Below, piece after piece: positions 7,998 to 17,652 of a stretch of DNA of 64,000 nt (position 1 is the first letter of the stretch; each line of letters starts with the position of its first letter). The translations under genes and the position numbers were made by a program. A model generated the notes under the pieces. It worked only from the letters and a program-made list of their open reading frames with translations. It was not told the origin of the DNA and did not search any database. The DNA comes from Vibrio amylolyticus (lineage in GTDB: Bacteria > Pseudomonadota > Gammaproteobacteria > Enterobacterales > Vibrionaceae): NCBI RefSeq assembly GCF_023145695.1, contig NZ_JAJHVV010000009.1:1-64000 (forward strand), given 5' to 3'.

Positions 7998-9944
7998 TTA
8001 ACGAGTAACCAAGATAGGTTCGTTGGTCGGTGTATCAAGTGCACCGAAGAACGCAGGAACCGTCGAAGCATCACCATCAACTGTGATTAGCCCAGCTTGT
8101 ACGGACTCAACGAAATCAACTTGACCGAGTAGAATACCGATGAACAGTTCACGAGAGAGGTTAATAGTTGCTTTTGCATCACCAGAGAAACCTTCATGGA
8201 ACTGAGCGACTCCGCGACGAATTTCTAATGCGTGTTGATTATCACCACCAAAGTTAAACGCGAGAGTGTAGTGGTCGTTTGCTGTTTTTTCTGCATTTAG
8301 GTTGAAGCGCATCGCCCCAACAAGTTGACCTTCACTGTATGTGTTAAACAGGTCAGGAGCAGACATTGGGAACTTCAATGAACGGTCTATCGTACCGTCA
8401 AGCTCAACAGCCGCAGTTAAGTACCAGTTGCGCCAGTTATTATTCGTTTCCATGTACGCCAGTTCACGCATCATCTCTGCTTTAAACTTACGTGGAGCCA
8501 TGTCATCGAAGTCAACGCGAATAGCATGAGTGGCGAGTTCGGCTGCCCATTGGTAGTCACCAGAATTGGCGGCATCGATAGCAAATTTCATCATATTCTC
8601 TTTGCCACCGACCATCTCTACGTAGCGGGTAGACGCGTCGCTTGAGTGTACTGGGTTAAGCGTTGTAGGGTCACCATCAAACCAACCCAGTTCGCCTGTA
8701 AATACTTGCTTTGTTGCGTGACGGATAGAGCCATAAAAATCACCAAGGAATGGATGGCCTTGTAAGTGCTCTGGCAGCTTAATATCACGGATAAGATCTT
8801 CACCTGTCGAGCCATTGTTGATGGCTTTGATAGATTGGTCATAGGTGAATTGGATAGCATCGCGGTAAGCCGTTAGTGTATCTGCAACATGTTCCGCGCC
8901 GTTGATAGGGCGATTGTGCGCACCTAAGTAGATGTCGGCATCAAACCCACGCAGAACATCAATACCTGGATACCAGTTCTGTGGGTCACGGTAGCGAGTG
9001 CCTCGGATAGTGTGTAGGTTCGGGAATGATTCACCTTGAACGACTTCTGCACCCCAAAGAATGTTCTCTTCTGGTAGGTAGACAATGATCTCATCAGCAG
9101 ATTCAGATGGAATGTGTGCGACATGCATCTTAACACCCGAGATTTCGATATCGAGTGTACCCCAGTGACCTTCCACTTCGGTATTTGGCGTAATGAGAGT
9201 GAGCTCTTTGACTAAGAAATCTGGGCCAAGTCCGCCATTAATACGACCTTTTTCATCGGCTGGGATGAGTGTCCCTAAAGAGTAATCAACACGGAAACCA
9301 ATCGCTGGGCCTAATCCGCCCATGGTGTTAGCAATGACGTTATTCATGAAAGTATCGTGAACGATGATTTTAACGTCTTCAGAGATGTTATCTAAACCAC
9401 GTACACCACCGAAGTGGTCCATGTGCCAGTGTGAGTAAACGATACCTGTGATTTCTTTATCAATGCCTGTCTCAGCACGGAATACAGCAATGGCATCACG
9501 CATTTTATCAGCTGATTCCATAGGGTCGAGTACGATTAGTCCATCATCACCATTAATGATAACTGGCGTTGTTAGGCCATAACCCCAAAGTTGGTAGATG
9601 TTATCCCCAATCGTATAGATACCCTTCTCAAACTTCTGAGAATGGGCATTAAGGTCTGGGTGGATATAGTCTGAGCCGAGTGCGACGACCGCATCATTAC
9701 CACCTGTCGCTTTGAAAGAGATACGTCCATCATCTTCACCGTGCCAGAAATGTGTCGCCTTGCTGTCTTCACCTAGGTAGTAATGGTGCGATAGGTACGG
9801 AATGGTAATTTCCGAATCGGCGAATCGGTCGATTTGGGTATTACTAAAGGCGCTAGTTTCTAGTGCATCGGTAGAAGTTGATGCAATAGTGAAAGGGCTA
9901 AGTAGGGCAGCCGCAACAACGGTACTAATAAGTGATACTTTCAT
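7998..9944 (-). CDS. Secreted alkyl sulfatase (SdsA/BDS1-type metallo-beta-lactamase fold)
   Basis: A zinc hydrolase cleaving alkyl sulfate esters such as dodecyl sulfate to alcohol and sulfate. The 648-residue protein starts with a signal peptide (KVSLISTVVAAALLSPFTIAS). It then has the metallo-beta-lactamase domain with the metal motif SHWHMDHFGG, a downstream GAHNRP-type His segment, the all-helical dimerisation domain, and a C-terminal SCP2-like lipid-binding domain (from about residue 525). This order and length match SdsA1/Pseudomonas alkyl sulfatases. ATG 9944 has TGAGG upstream and begins exactly at the signal peptide; a longer in-frame start at 10010 would add 22 unlikely residues. 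The next gene follows closely. Confidence 0.9.
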   Translation of the reverse strand: MKVSLISTVVAAALLSPFTIASTSTDALETSAFSNTQIDRFADSEITIPYLSHHYYLGEDSKATHFWHGEDDGRISFKATGGNDAVVALGSDYIHPDLNAHSQKFEKGIYTIGDNIYQLWGYGLTTPVIINGDDGLIVLDPMESADKMRDAIAVFRAETGIDKEITGIVYSHWHMDHFGGVRGLDNISEDVKIIVHDTFMNNVIANTMGGLGPAIGFRVDYSLGTLIPADEKGRINGGLGPDFLVKELTLITPNTEVEGHWGTLDIEISGVKMHVAHIPSESADEIIVYLPEENILWGAEVVQGESFPNLHTIRGTRYRDPQNWYPGIDVLRGFDADIYLGAHNRPINGAEHVADTLTAYRDAIQFTYDQSIKAINNGSTGEDLIRDIKLPEHLQGHPFLGDFYGSIRHATKQVFTGELGWFDGDPTTLNPVHSSDASTRYVEMVGGKENMMKFAIDAANSGDYQWAAELATHAIRVDFDDMAPRKFKAEMMRELAYMETNNNWRNWYLTAAVELDGTIDRSLKFPMSAPDLFNTYSEGQLVGAMRFNLNAEKTANDHYTLAFNFGGDNQHALEIRRGVAQFHEGFSGDAKATINLSRELFIGILLGQVDFVESVQAGLITVDGDASTVPAFFGALDTPTNEPILVTR

Positions 9945-10194
9945 AATGACCTCAGTCAGTAATAATGTAGGTACGAGCCAAATCCCTTCAGGCATTATCC
10001 TTTTTGGCATTGTTAAGCATTATTTCCGTTAACGCGATAGCGGTATTATTGTTCAATGAAAGTAAGGTAGGTAGAGGCTGGTACTTTCATTTAACATAAG
10101 CATTACTTATGATTTGGTGGCTCATGTCGATGATGTTTCGGAGTAGGGCTGTGAAAATATAAACTAAAGGGTGTCGAGTAAAACAAGAGCTGAT

Positions 10195-10626
10195 ATGGTT
10201 AACGTTACATCATTAACACGCCCCCTAAACCGAATGAAAGAAACCCCACTCACCCTACCTTTGCCTTCTCTTATTCATCGAATCGGTGGTGAGCGAGTTA
10301 AGCAGGCGAAAGCCCTTGCGCTTGAATTTCATTGCGAGCTTAAACGAGTGCGTCGTTCTCGCCATTGGCAACTAATAGGTTTGCCAGATGGTCTGATTCA
10401 GTTCCACGAAGCGATTCAACAACAGGAAGATGAATCGTTTGGCTACCTAGTCAAAAAGCTTGAGGAGTCTTTGCGTGATTTGAACGTACCTCGAGAAAGC
10501 GTGGAGGCTAAGCTAGAACGCATTATTACCGAGCAACCTAATGTCACTTTAACGGAGTTAATGCGACTCACTGATTGTTCAATGTCGCAAGCAAGAAGGG
10601 CCAGATTTGATGCGGAAATTCTATAA
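10195..10626 (+). CDS. Ribosome-recycling-factor-family-like protein upstream of rbsD
   Basis: A 143-residue basic protein of a family that I remember being labelled 'ribosome recycling factor family protein' in vibrios, found next to the ribose genes. The segment LPLPSLIHRIGGERVKQAKALAL and the Arg-rich RVRRSRHWQL are its most distinctive parts. The C-terminal half (VTLTELMRLTDCSMSQARRARFD) looks like a helix-turn-helix, which suggests nucleic-acid binding, perhaps regulation, rather than ribosome recycling. Start choice is uncertain: GTG 10171 abuts an AAAGG, ATG 10195 has AAGAG at 5 bases, and ATG 10234 has no ribosome site. I keep 10195. It is separate from the rbs promoter that follows. 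Confidence 0.6.
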   Translation: MVNVTSLTRPLNRMKETPLTLPLPSLIHRIGGERVKQAKALALEFHCELKRVRRSRHWQLIGLPDGLIQFHEAIQQQEDESFGYLVKKLEESLRDLNVPRESVEAKLERIITEQPNVTLTELMRLTDCSMSQARRARFDAEIL

Positions 10627-10725
10627 TTCGTCGTATATTGATAGATTCATCAGTGATGGTAATCACTCTTTTTAAGTCTCTTCCATTCATTTCAAAGATC
10701 AAAATCACACATTGATTTTCTCCTC

Positions 10726-10807
10726 TTGGCAAAATTTAAACCGTTCACTATGATTCATCGAAACGTATCGATGGGTGATTTTATTTCGATATCGATACGT
10801 TTCGATG
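10726..10807 (+). promoter_or_regulatory. rbsD promoter with two RbsR-type operators
   Basis: A sigma-70 promoter is clear: TTGGCA (10726-10731), 17-base spacer, TATGAT (10749-10754). Over and past the start site lie two near-palindromic LacI-family boxes, each with a central CG: CATCGAAACGTATCGAT (10756-10772) and ATCGATACGTTTCGATG (10791-10807). They are exact reverse complements of each other, with centres 35 bp apart. Binding here would block transcription; the obvious repressor is RbsR, encoded at 16074. A weak CRP-like TCACA lies at 10705. Confidence 0.8.
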
Positions 10808-10840
10808 GAGATTTTAACGAACCCTAACTAAGGTCAAAGA

Positions 10841-11260
10841 ATGAAAAAAAGTACGCTGATTAATGCTGACCTCTCTTACCTTGTCGCGACATTGGGTCAT
10901 ACCGATGAGATCACGATTTGCGATGCAGGATTGCCGATTCCCGATGAAGTAACACGAATTGATTTGGCGCTTACTCACGGCGTACCAAGCTTTCTAGAAA
11001 CGGTTAGTGTGATGTTGTCTGAGTCTCAAATTGAGGGTGTCATCATCGCGGAAGAGTTTGTAACAGTTAGCCCAGAATGCCATCAAGCGTTGCTTAGTGA
11101 ATTAAAGGCGGATGAAGAACGTAGCGGTAAGTCGATTGCCATTCAGTATGTTTCACATGAAGAATTTAAAGTCCGTACGCAAGACAGCCGCGCAGTGGTA
11201 CGTACGGGTGAGTGCACGCCTTACGCGAACGTCATCTTTCAAGCTGGCGTTGTTTTTTAA
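10841..11260 (+). CDS. rbsD: RbsD, D-ribose pyranase
   Basis: RbsD converts the beta-pyranose form of ribose to the furanose form that ribokinase can use. The 139-residue protein shows the family's N-terminal LVATLGHTDEITICDAGLPIP segment, with the catalytic His20 and the D-A-G-L-P-I-P loop, and the C-terminal VRTGECTPYANVIFQAGV motif. Length is exactly that of E. coli RbsD. It is the first gene of the ribose transport operon, behind the promoter and twin operators at 10726-10807, with AAGG 8 bases ahead of the ATG. Confidence 0.95.
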   Translation: MKKSTLINADLSYLVATLGHTDEITICDAGLPIPDEVTRIDLALTHGVPSFLETVSVMLSESQIEGVIIAEEFVTVSPECHQALLSELKADEERSGKSIAIQYVSHEEFKVRTQDSRAVVRTGECTPYANVIFQAGVVF

Positions 11261-11302
11261 CAAAGCGCTTTAACGCATCCGATTCTTTATTGAGGAGATG
11301 AT

Positions 11303-12808
11303 ATGACTCAAGCAATTTTACAGTTAAACGCGATGGAAAAAGCGTTTCCGGGTGTTAAAGCACTCGATAAAGCGAGCCTCAATGTGTACTCAGGCCGTGT
11401 TATGGCATTGATGGGAGAAAACGGCGCGGGTAAATCGACCTTAATGAAAGTACTGACCGGGATCTATTCATTAGATGGCGGTGATATTCACTATCAAGGT
11501 AAGCCAACAGCGTTTAAAGGCCCGCGAGACTCACAGCAAGCGGGTATCAGCATTATCCACCAAGAATTGAACCTGATTCCAGAGCTGACGATTGCCGAAA
11601 ATATTTTTCTAGGTCGTGAGTTTACAAGCCCACTCGGTCGTATTCAGTGGCAGAAAATGTACCACGAAGCCGACAAGTTACTGGCTCGCCTGAATGTAAA
11701 ACACAGCTCTAGCACACTGCTTGGTGATTTAAGTCTGGGTGAGCAGCAGATGGTGGAGATTGCTAAAGCACTGTCGTTTGAGTCTAAAGTGATCATCATG
11801 GATGAGCCTACTGATGCTCTGACTGATACGGAAACAGAGTCGCTGTTTAAAGTGATTAACGAGCTACGCGATCAAGGGTGTGGCGTTGTTTACATCTCTC
11901 ACCGATTAAAAGAAATCTTTGAAATCTGTGATGACATTACCGTGTTGCGTGATGGCAAATTTATTGGTGAATGCACCGTTGCTGAAACCGATGAAGATGG
12001 TCTGATCGAAATGATGGTGGGTCGTAAGCTAGAAGACCAATACCCAAGAGTAGACGTTGAGCATGGCGAGGTTTGCCTTGAAGTCTCAGGGTTAACAGGG
12101 TCAGGCGTTCACGATGTGAGTTTCACACTTCAACGCGGTGAAATTCTCGGTGTATCGGGCCTTATGGGTGCAGGGCGTACTGAGCTGATGAAAGTGATCT
12201 TTGGTGCGCTACCAAGCGAGCGTGGCGAGATTAATCTCGACAATAAAACTGTGAATCCGGTTAGCCCGCAAGACGCACTGGCGAATGGCATTGCTTACAT
12301 CTCAGAGGATCGTAAGGGTGATGGCTTAGTGTTAGGTCTCTCTGTTAAAGAGAATATGTCCTTATGCGCGCTCGATAAACTGACCAAGAACGGTCAAATT
12401 CAGCACAAAGATGAAGTTGTTGCGGTTGAAGACTTTATTCGTCTTTTCAACATAAAAACTCCCACTCGTGACCAAATCATTGGCAACCTTTCTGGTGGTA
12501 ATCAACAGAAGGTTGCGATTGCGAAAGGGCTGATGACACGACCAAAGGTTCTGATTCTTGATGAGCCGACACGTGGTGTTGATGTCGGTGCGAAGAAAGA
12601 GATTTATCAGTTGATCAACAAATTTAAATCAGAAGGGATGAGCATTATTTTAGTCTCTTCAGAAATGCCAGAAGTACTGGGCATGAGTGACCGTATTATG
12701 GTTATGCATGAAGGTCGCGTCAGCGGTGAGTTTGATGTGAAAGATGCAGACCAAGAGAAACTACTCGCTTGTGCAGTAGGTAAAAAAATTGAAGAGGAAG
12801 CAGCATGA
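11303..12808 (+). CDS. rbsA: RbsA, ribose ABC transporter ATP-binding protein
   Basis: The cytoplasmic energy subunit of the ribose importer. It has two nucleotide-binding halves in 501 residues. The first holds GENGAGKST (Walker A), [15 protein letters not shown] (signature) and [11 protein letters not shown] (Walker B; most relatives have T-A/S-A-L). The second has the degenerate Walker [10 protein letters not shown], the signature [15 protein letters not shown] and [14 protein letters not shown]. This double architecture with a weak second P-loop is typical of sugar CUT2 transporters. Its stop overlaps the rbsC start by 4 bases (ATGA), giving coupled translation. Confidence 0.95.
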   Translation: MTQAILQLNAMEKAFPGVKALDKASLNVYSGRVMALMGENGAGKSTLMKVLTGIYSLDGGDIHYQGKPTAFKGPRDSQQAGISIIHQELNLIPELTIAENIFLGREFTSPLGRIQWQKMYHEADKLLARLNVKHSSSTLLGDLSLGEQQMVEIAKALSFESKVIIMDEPTDALTDTETESLFKVINELRDQGCGVVYISHRLKEIFEICDDITVLRDGKFIGECTVAETDEDGLIEMMVGRKLEDQYPRVDVEHGEVCLEVSGLTGSGVHDVSFTLQRGEILGVSGLMGAGRTELMKVIFGALPSERGEINLDNKTVNPVSPQDALANGIAYISEDRKGDGLVLGLSVKENMSLCALDKLTKNGQIQHKDEVVAVEDFIRLFNIKTPTRDQIIGNLSGGNQQKVAIAKGLMTRPKVLILDEPTRGVDVGAKKEIYQLINKFKSEGMSIILVSSEMPEVLGMSDRIMVMHEGRVSGEFDVKDADQEKLLACAVGKKIEEEAA

Positions 12809-13809
12809 GTGCTAATGCAACCAATAAGGCGGCAAACGCTATGACTAAAACGGCGCAGGACAGCAGCAAGAAGCTCTTTACGAAAGAGTGGTTGATTGAA
12901 CAAAAATCGCTAATCGCCTTGTTGTTCTTGATTGTTGTGGTTTCATTCTTGAACCCTAACTTTTTTACTGTCGACAACATTCTTAATATTCTTCGTCAGA
13001 CATCTGTAAACGCCATCATAGCGGTGGGGATGACCCTGGTCATTTTAACGGCTGGCATTGATTTAAGTGTTGGTTCGGTCTTAGCGCTGTGTGGTGCATT
13101 TGCTGCGACAATGATTGGGCTGGAAGTTCCAGTCATGATCGCCATTCCAACGTCACTTTTAGCGGGTGCGGCTTTAGGTGCTATCAGCGGAATTATTATT
13201 GCTAAAGGTAAGGTTCAAGCTTTTATTGCAACGCTGGTAACCATGACTCTGCTACGCGGTGTGACCATGGTATATACCGATGGTCGTCCAATCTCAACGG
13301 GCTTCACTGATACCGCTGATACCTTTGCTTGGTTTGGTACGGGTTACACTTTAGGAATCCCGGTTCCGGTCTGGTTAATGGTGTTTGTATTTGCCGCGGT
13401 ATGGTACTTACTTAATCACACTCGATTTGGCCGTTATATCTACGCGGTGGGCGGTAACGAATCAGCAGCTCGTCTTTCTGGTATCAATGTAGACCGAGTG
13501 AAAATTGGTGTTTACGCCATCTGTGGCATGCTTGCTGCCGTCGCTGGGATCATCATTACTTCTCGACTTTCATCAGCACAACCGACCGCAGGTATGGGGT
13601 ATGAGCTTGATGCGATTGCGGCCGTTGTTTTAGGTGGTACAAGCCTAATGGGCGGCAAAGGCAGAATAATGGGAACTCTGATCGGTGCACTCATCATCGG
13701 ATTCCTAAACAATGCGCTGAACCTGCTCGATGTCTCTTCTTACTACCAGATGATTGCCAAAGCAGTGGTTATTCTGCTTGCCGTGCTGGTGGATAACAAA
13801 AATAAGTAA
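12805..13809 (+). CDS. rbsC: RbsC, ribose ABC transporter permease
   Basis: The membrane channel of the ribose importer, acting as a dimer with RbsA and fed by RbsB. The 334-residue protein has a polar N-terminal tail (about 35 residues), then eight to ten membrane helices, with the CUT2 permease marks [36 protein letters not shown] (the cytoplasmic coupling loop) and [14 protein letters not shown]. The ATG overlaps rbsA. A 170-base gap with two stem-loops separates it from rbsB. Confidence 0.95.
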   Translation: MSANATNKAANAMTKTAQDSSKKLFTKEWLIEQKSLIALLFLIVVVSFLNPNFFTVDNILNILRQTSVNAIIAVGMTLVILTAGIDLSVGSVLALCGAFAATMIGLEVPVMIAIPTSLLAGAALGAISGIIIAKGKVQAFIATLVTMTLLRGVTMVYTDGRPISTGFTDTADTFAWFGTGYTLGIPVPVWLMVFVFAAVWYLLNHTRFGRYIYAVGGNESAARLSGINVDRVKIGVYAICGMLAAVAGIIITSRLSSAQPTAGMGYELDAIAAVVLGGTSLMGGKGRIMGTLIGALIIGFLNNALNLLDVSSYYQMIAKAVVILLAVLVDNKNK

Positions 13810-13866
13810 CGCTTGATTAAAAAGTTTACAAGATAGAACCAAACACAACGCTACACATACTAAATA

Positions 13867-13954
13867 CGTATTCGACTAAACGGGTTTAGTCAAAAATACG
13901 AACAACGGGCCAAGTAACAGGAACGCCATATATTTGGAAACCCTGTTAACTTGG
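13867..13954 (+). promoter_or_regulatory. Two stem-loops between rbsC and rbsB
   Basis: First stem: CGTATT/AATACG outside GACTAAA/TTTAGTC with a CGGG loop (13867-13900). Second: CCAAGTAACAGG (13910-13921) pairs with CCTGTTAACTTGG (13942-13954), with one bulge. Neither has a U tract. They probably act as mRNA processing or 3'-end stabilising elements that let the binding protein be made in excess of the membrane subunits, as is usual for binding-protein operons. Confidence 0.55.
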
Positions 13955-13980
13955 TTCACCCTACACAAAGGACTATTACA

Positions 13981-14859
13981 ATGAAAAAACTTGCTACTCT
14001 AATTTCTGCTGCATTACTTTCTTCGACTATCTCTGTGTCAGCGCACGCACAAGATACAATGGCGATTGTACTTTCTACTCTAAACAACCCTTTCTTTGTA
14101 ACCATGAAAGACGGTGCTGAAGCGAAAGCGAAAGAGCTTGGGTACGAGCTGATTGTTTTGGATTCACAAAATGATCCAAGTAAAGAGTTATCAAACGTTG
14201 AAGATTTAACGGTTCGCGGCGTGAAAGCAATTCTTATCAACCCAACCGATTCAGATGCGGTATCAAATGCAATTCGTATTGCTAACCGTTCTAATATCCC
14301 AGTACTAACGTTGGACCGTGGTGCAAGCCGTGGCGATGTTGCAAGCCACATTGCTTCTGACAACGTGGTTGGTGGTGAGCTAGCGGGTCACTTCATCATG
14401 GAAAAGGTCGGTGAAAAAGCGAAAGTTATCCAACTTGAAGGTATCGCTGGTACGTCAGCGGCGCGCGAACGTGGTGAAGGCTTCATGAACGCGGTTAAAG
14501 GCAGCGAGATGGAGTTAATGGCAAGCCAACCTGCTGACTTTGATCGTACAAAAGGTCTAAACGTAATGGAAAACTTACTGGCTGCTAACCCTGATGTACA
14601 AGCGGTATTTGCTCAAAACGATGAGATGGCTCTGGGTGCGCTTCGCGCGGTTCAAGCATCAGGCAAAGACGTTATGATCGTTGGATTTGATGGCACCGAC
14701 GATGGTATCGCTGCGGTTAATCGTGGATTACTAGCGGCAACTGTTGCACAGCAGCCAGATCTTATCGGTGCCCTTGGCATTGAAACAGCGGTTAACGTTC
14801 TTAAAGGCAACACAGTTGAAGAGTACATCCCTGTGCCGCTTAAAGTTGTAACCAAGTAA
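13981..14859 (+). CDS. rbsB: RbsB, periplasmic D-ribose-binding protein
   Basis: The periplasmic receptor that delivers ribose to RbsAC and, in enteric bacteria, to the Trg chemoreceptor. The 292-residue protein begins with a signal peptide ([23 protein letters not shown], cut before QDTMAIVLS). The mature part is a type I binding protein with the expected ligand segments: [46 protein letters not shown], and [10 protein letters not shown] and GFDGTDDG in the second lobe. ATG 13981 has AAGGA upstream; a longer TTG start at 13951 would spoil the signal peptide. Confidence 0.95.
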   Translation: MKKLATLISAALLSSTISVSAHAQDTMAIVLSTLNNPFFVTMKDGAEAKAKELGYELIVLDSQNDPSKELSNVEDLTVRGVKAILINPTDSDAVSNAIRIANRSNIPVLTLDRGASRGDVASHIASDNVVGGELAGHFIMEKVGEKAKVIQLEGIAGTSAARERGEGFMNAVKGSEMELMASQPADFDRTKGLNVMENLLAANPDVQAVFAQNDEMALGALRAVQASGKDVMIVGFDGTDDGIAAVNRGLLAATVAQQPDLIGALGIETAVNVLKGNTVEEYIPVPLKVVTK

Positions 14860-14882
14860 TAAATTACACCTTAATATTTTAA

Positions 14883-14934
14883 TTTTTGCTCTCCTCGTGT
14901 CCCCCATTTGAGTCAATGTCGGGGAGAGCAAAAA
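14883..14934 (+). terminator. Stem-loop after rbsB
   Basis: A 12-bp stem TTTTTGCTCTCC (14883-14894) / GGAGAGCAAAAA (14923-14934) with an additional CCCC/GGGG pairing possible inside the loop. It lacks a U tract after the stem, so partial termination or 3'-end protection between rbsB and rbsK is more likely than a full stop. Confidence 0.5.
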
Positions 14935-15070
14935 GCTAAGAAAAGTGATGTTTATGTGCTCTTTATTTAGTTCCCGTGAATAGGCAGAACATACAAACAT
15001 CAGTTTTTCAGTGAACTCTCACTGAAGTTTTATTTCTCTTAATAAGGTTCTAGAGAACCGAGGATGTCGT

Positions 15071-16006
15071 ATGAATCAGTTAGTGGTATTGGGTAGTGTA
15101 AACGCTGACCATGTTCTTCAAGTACCTTCATTTCCTCGCCCGGGCGAGACGCTTCACGGTAGAAGCTATCAAGTAATTCCAGGTGGTAAAGGGGCAAATC
15201 AAGCGGTTGCAGCAGCAAGACTCAACGCTGATATAGGCTTTATTGCTTGTGTTGGAGACGACGCATTTGGTATCAACATTCGTGAAAGTTTCAAACTCGA
15301 TGGTATGAATATCAAGGGTGTGAAAATGCAGCCTAATTGCCCAACGGGCATCGCGATGATTCAAGTATCGGACAGTGGTGAGAACAGTATCTGTATTTCA
15401 GCTGAAGCTAACGCTAAGTTAAACGCTGACGCAATTGAAGCCGATCTAGACAGTATTCGTCAGGCAACGTACCTACTGACTCAATTAGAAACGCCGCTTG
15501 ATGGTATTGAAAAAGCGGCACTCGTTGCAAAGGAAAATGGCACAAGCGTTATTTTGAATCCTGCACCTGCGCGTGAATTACCTGAAAGTCTGTTAGCGTG
15601 TGTTGATGTGATTACTCCGAATGAAACCGAGGCGGAAGTATTAACGGGCGTCACGGTAACGGATAATGAATCAGCTCAAGAAGCGTCGAATGTTCTACAT
15701 AACAAAGGCATCGAAATCGTGATGATCACGTTAGGTGCTAAAGGCGTTTGGCTCAGCCGCTCTTGTGAACAAGGCAGTGGGCGTGGTGTTCTTGTTCCTG
15801 GCTTTAAAGTGGATGTGACCGATACAACTGCTGCCGGAGATACCTTTAATGGTGCATTGGTGACTGGTTTATTAGAGGATATGCCTTTAGAATCAGCGAT
15901 TAAGTTTGCTCATGCAGCTGCAGCTATCTCAGTTACTCGCTTTGGTGCTCAAACATCGATACCAACTCGAGAAGAAGTGGACGCTTTTCTTGCCGAGAGA
16001 ATATAG
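15071..16006 (+). CDS. rbsK: RbsK, ribokinase
   Basis: Phosphorylates D-ribose to ribose 5-phosphate, feeding the pentose phosphate pathway. The 311-residue PfkB-family kinase opens with LGSVNADHVLQVPSFPRPGETLHG, has the sugar-binding GGKGANQAVAAARL signature near 42-55, and the anion-hole/catalytic motif DTTAAGDTFNGAL near 250-262, where the Asp of G-D is the base. Length is close to E. coli RbsK (309). The ATG follows GAGG. It lies 211 bases after rbsB, past a stem-loop, so it may be read through from rbsDACB. Confidence 0.95.
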   Translation: MNQLVVLGSVNADHVLQVPSFPRPGETLHGRSYQVIPGGKGANQAVAAARLNADIGFIACVGDDAFGINIRESFKLDGMNIKGVKMQPNCPTGIAMIQVSDSGENSICISAEANAKLNADAIEADLDSIRQATYLLTQLETPLDGIEKAALVAKENGTSVILNPAPARELPESLLACVDVITPNETEAEVLTGVTVTDNESAQEASNVLHNKGIEIVMITLGAKGVWLSRSCEQGSGRGVLVPGFKVDVTDTTAAGDTFNGALVTGLLEDMPLESAIKFAHAAAAISVTRFGAQTSIPTREEVDAFLAERI

Positions 16007-16015
16007 CTTCCCAGA

Positions 16016-16036
16016 CGATGCCGCTTAATGGCATCG
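16016..16036 (+). terminator. Small hairpin between rbsK and rbsR
   Basis: A 7-bp stem CGATGCC/GGCATCG (16016-16022, 16030-16036) with a 7-base loop, followed by CTTT. It is a weak terminator or attenuator at most, setting rbsR apart from rbsK. Confidence 0.35.
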
Positions 16037-16073
16037 CTTTGTGATTTTCGCAACATACATAAGGAAATATAAC

Positions 16074-17078
16074 ATGGCAACAATGAAAGACATTGCAAGG
16101 GTTGCGGGCGTATCAACGTCCACGGTTAGCCATGTTATCAATAAATCCCGTTATGTGAGCGAAGAGATTTCAGAGCGTGTCAATAAAGCGGCGAACGAGC
16201 TGAACTATGCGCCTTCAGCGCTTGCTCGTAGCTTGAAAATGAACAGAACCAAAACCATTGGTATGCTAGTAACGACCTCTACAAATCCATTTTTTGGCGA
16301 GGTCGTAAAAGGCGTTGAACGCAGCTGTTACCAAAAAGGCTACAACCTCATTCTATGTAATACTGAGGGCGATAATGAGCGCATGCAGGCGTCGATCAGT
16401 ACCTTATTACAAAAGCGTGTAGATGGCGTAATTTTGATGTGCTCAACCCTTGAAGGGAAGCGTATTGATATATTTGAGCGTTACCCTGATATACCTGTGG
16501 TTGTAATGGATTGGGGGCCGATGCTGTTCACTAGCGATAAGATTCAGGATAACTCATTACGCGGCGGTTACATGGCGGCGCAATACTTGATTGAGTCGGG
16601 TCATAAAGAAATTGGCTGTATTACAGGGCCGCTAATTCGACATCAAGCTCAGATGCGCTATGAAGGTTATAAACGCGCGCTGAATGAAGCAGGGATTGAT
16701 ATAAACCCTAATTGGATTGTAGAAGCGGATTTTGAATGCGATGGAGGCTATGAAGCGTTCAATGCTATGAATGCTAAAGGCACACTGCCAAGTGCGATAT
16801 TTGCTTGCAATGATATGATGGCGATGGGAGCGATTAACGCGGCTAATGAAAGTGGTGTTAATATTCCCCAAGACGTTTCCATTATTGGATATGATGACAT
16901 CCATATTTCGAAGTTTATGACGCCTTCGTTAACGACTATCCATCAGCCGAAATACCGTTTAGGAAAAGCAGCGGTAGACACATTACTACAAAAGCTGGAA
17001 GAGAAGAGTAGTGAAGCGATTGTGGTTCAGCTAGAGCCAACGTTGGTGGTGCGAAAAAGCGTTAAGGTACTCTCTTAA
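16074..17078 (+). CDS. rbsR: RbsR, LacI-family ribose repressor
   Basis: A 334-residue repressor. Residues 1-57 form the LacI-type helix-turn-helix and hinge (ATMKDIARVAGVSTSTVSHV, then the YAPSALARSLK hinge helix), followed by a ribose-binding-protein-like core (GMLVTTSTNPFFGEVVKGVE; ACNDMMAMGA; GYDDIHISKFMTP; TIHQP). Position at the end of the ribose cluster and the paired operators ahead of rbsD make RbsR the clear call. ATG 16074 has AAGGA at 8 bases; the in-frame GTG at 16041 has none and would add 11 residues ahead of the HTH. Confidence 0.92.
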   Translation: MATMKDIARVAGVSTSTVSHVINKSRYVSEEISERVNKAANELNYAPSALARSLKMNRTKTIGMLVTTSTNPFFGEVVKGVERSCYQKGYNLILCNTEGDNERMQASISTLLQKRVDGVILMCSTLEGKRIDIFERYPDIPVVVMDWGPMLFTSDKIQDNSLRGGYMAAQYLIESGHKEIGCITGPLIRHQAQMRYEGYKRALNEAGIDINPNWIVEADFECDGGYEAFNAMNAKGTLPSAIFACNDMMAMGAINAANESGVNIPQDVSIIGYDDIHISKFMTPSLTTIHQPKYRLGKAAVDTLLQKLEEKSSEAIVVQLEPTLVVRKSVKVLS

Positions 17079-17108
17079 CGCTCCTTTATTATTTTTGTAA
17101 ACCCTCGA

Positions 17109-17603
17109 CTACTCTTTGATCGATACGTTTTCAATGATGATCGTTTCACAAGGCACGTCATCATTACCGTTGCGTGATGCGGTCTCTTTCTCAGCAATAT
17201 TCTTAACCACTTCCATGCCAGCGGTTACTCGACCAAATACCGCGTAACCCCAACCTTTATTTGTTGTTGCCGTATGATCAAGGAAATCATTGTCGGCAAG
17301 GTTAATGAAAAACTCTGCTGCTGCGGAATGAGGAGCATCAGTCCGCGCCATTGCTATCGTTCCTGTGAGGTTTCTTAATCCTCGATTAGCTTCATTTACA
17401 ATCGGAATTCGAGTCGATTTCTCTTCAAGTTTTTCAGTATAACCTCCACCTTGGATCATAAAGCCTTTAATAACGCGATGGAATATTGTGCCGTTATAGA
17501 AACCGTCTTGGCAGTACCTTAAGAAGTTTTTAGCACTGACAGGGGCAGTAGCAATATCCAATTCAATAGAAATATCACCGAGGTTTGTGTGTAACGTAAT
17601 CAT
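17109..17603 (-). CDS. ppiB: Cyclophilin-type peptidyl-prolyl isomerase (PpiB)
   Basis: Catalyses cis-trans isomerisation at proline in the cytoplasm. The 164-residue protein has no signal peptide and carries the cyclophilin core: [15 protein letters not shown] (catalytic Arg in FHRV), [33 protein letters not shown] and [17 protein letters not shown]. Length and motifs match E. coli PpiB (164 residues). It converges with rbsR. The ATG at 17603 begins directly with the first beta strand ([11 protein letters not shown]). Confidence 0.95.
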   Translation of the reverse strand: MITLHTNLGDISIELDIATAPVSAKNFLRYCQDGFYNGTIFHRVIKGFMIQGGGYTEKLEEKSTRIPIVNEANRGLRNLTGTIAMARTDAPHSAAAEFFINLADNDFLDHTATTNKGWGYAVFGRVTAGMEVVKNIAEKETASRNGNDDVPCETIIIENVSIKE

Positions 17604-17652
17604 AATTTTTCACATGGTCATTTTGTTCTGATTATACGTAGTGTTTTAAGTA

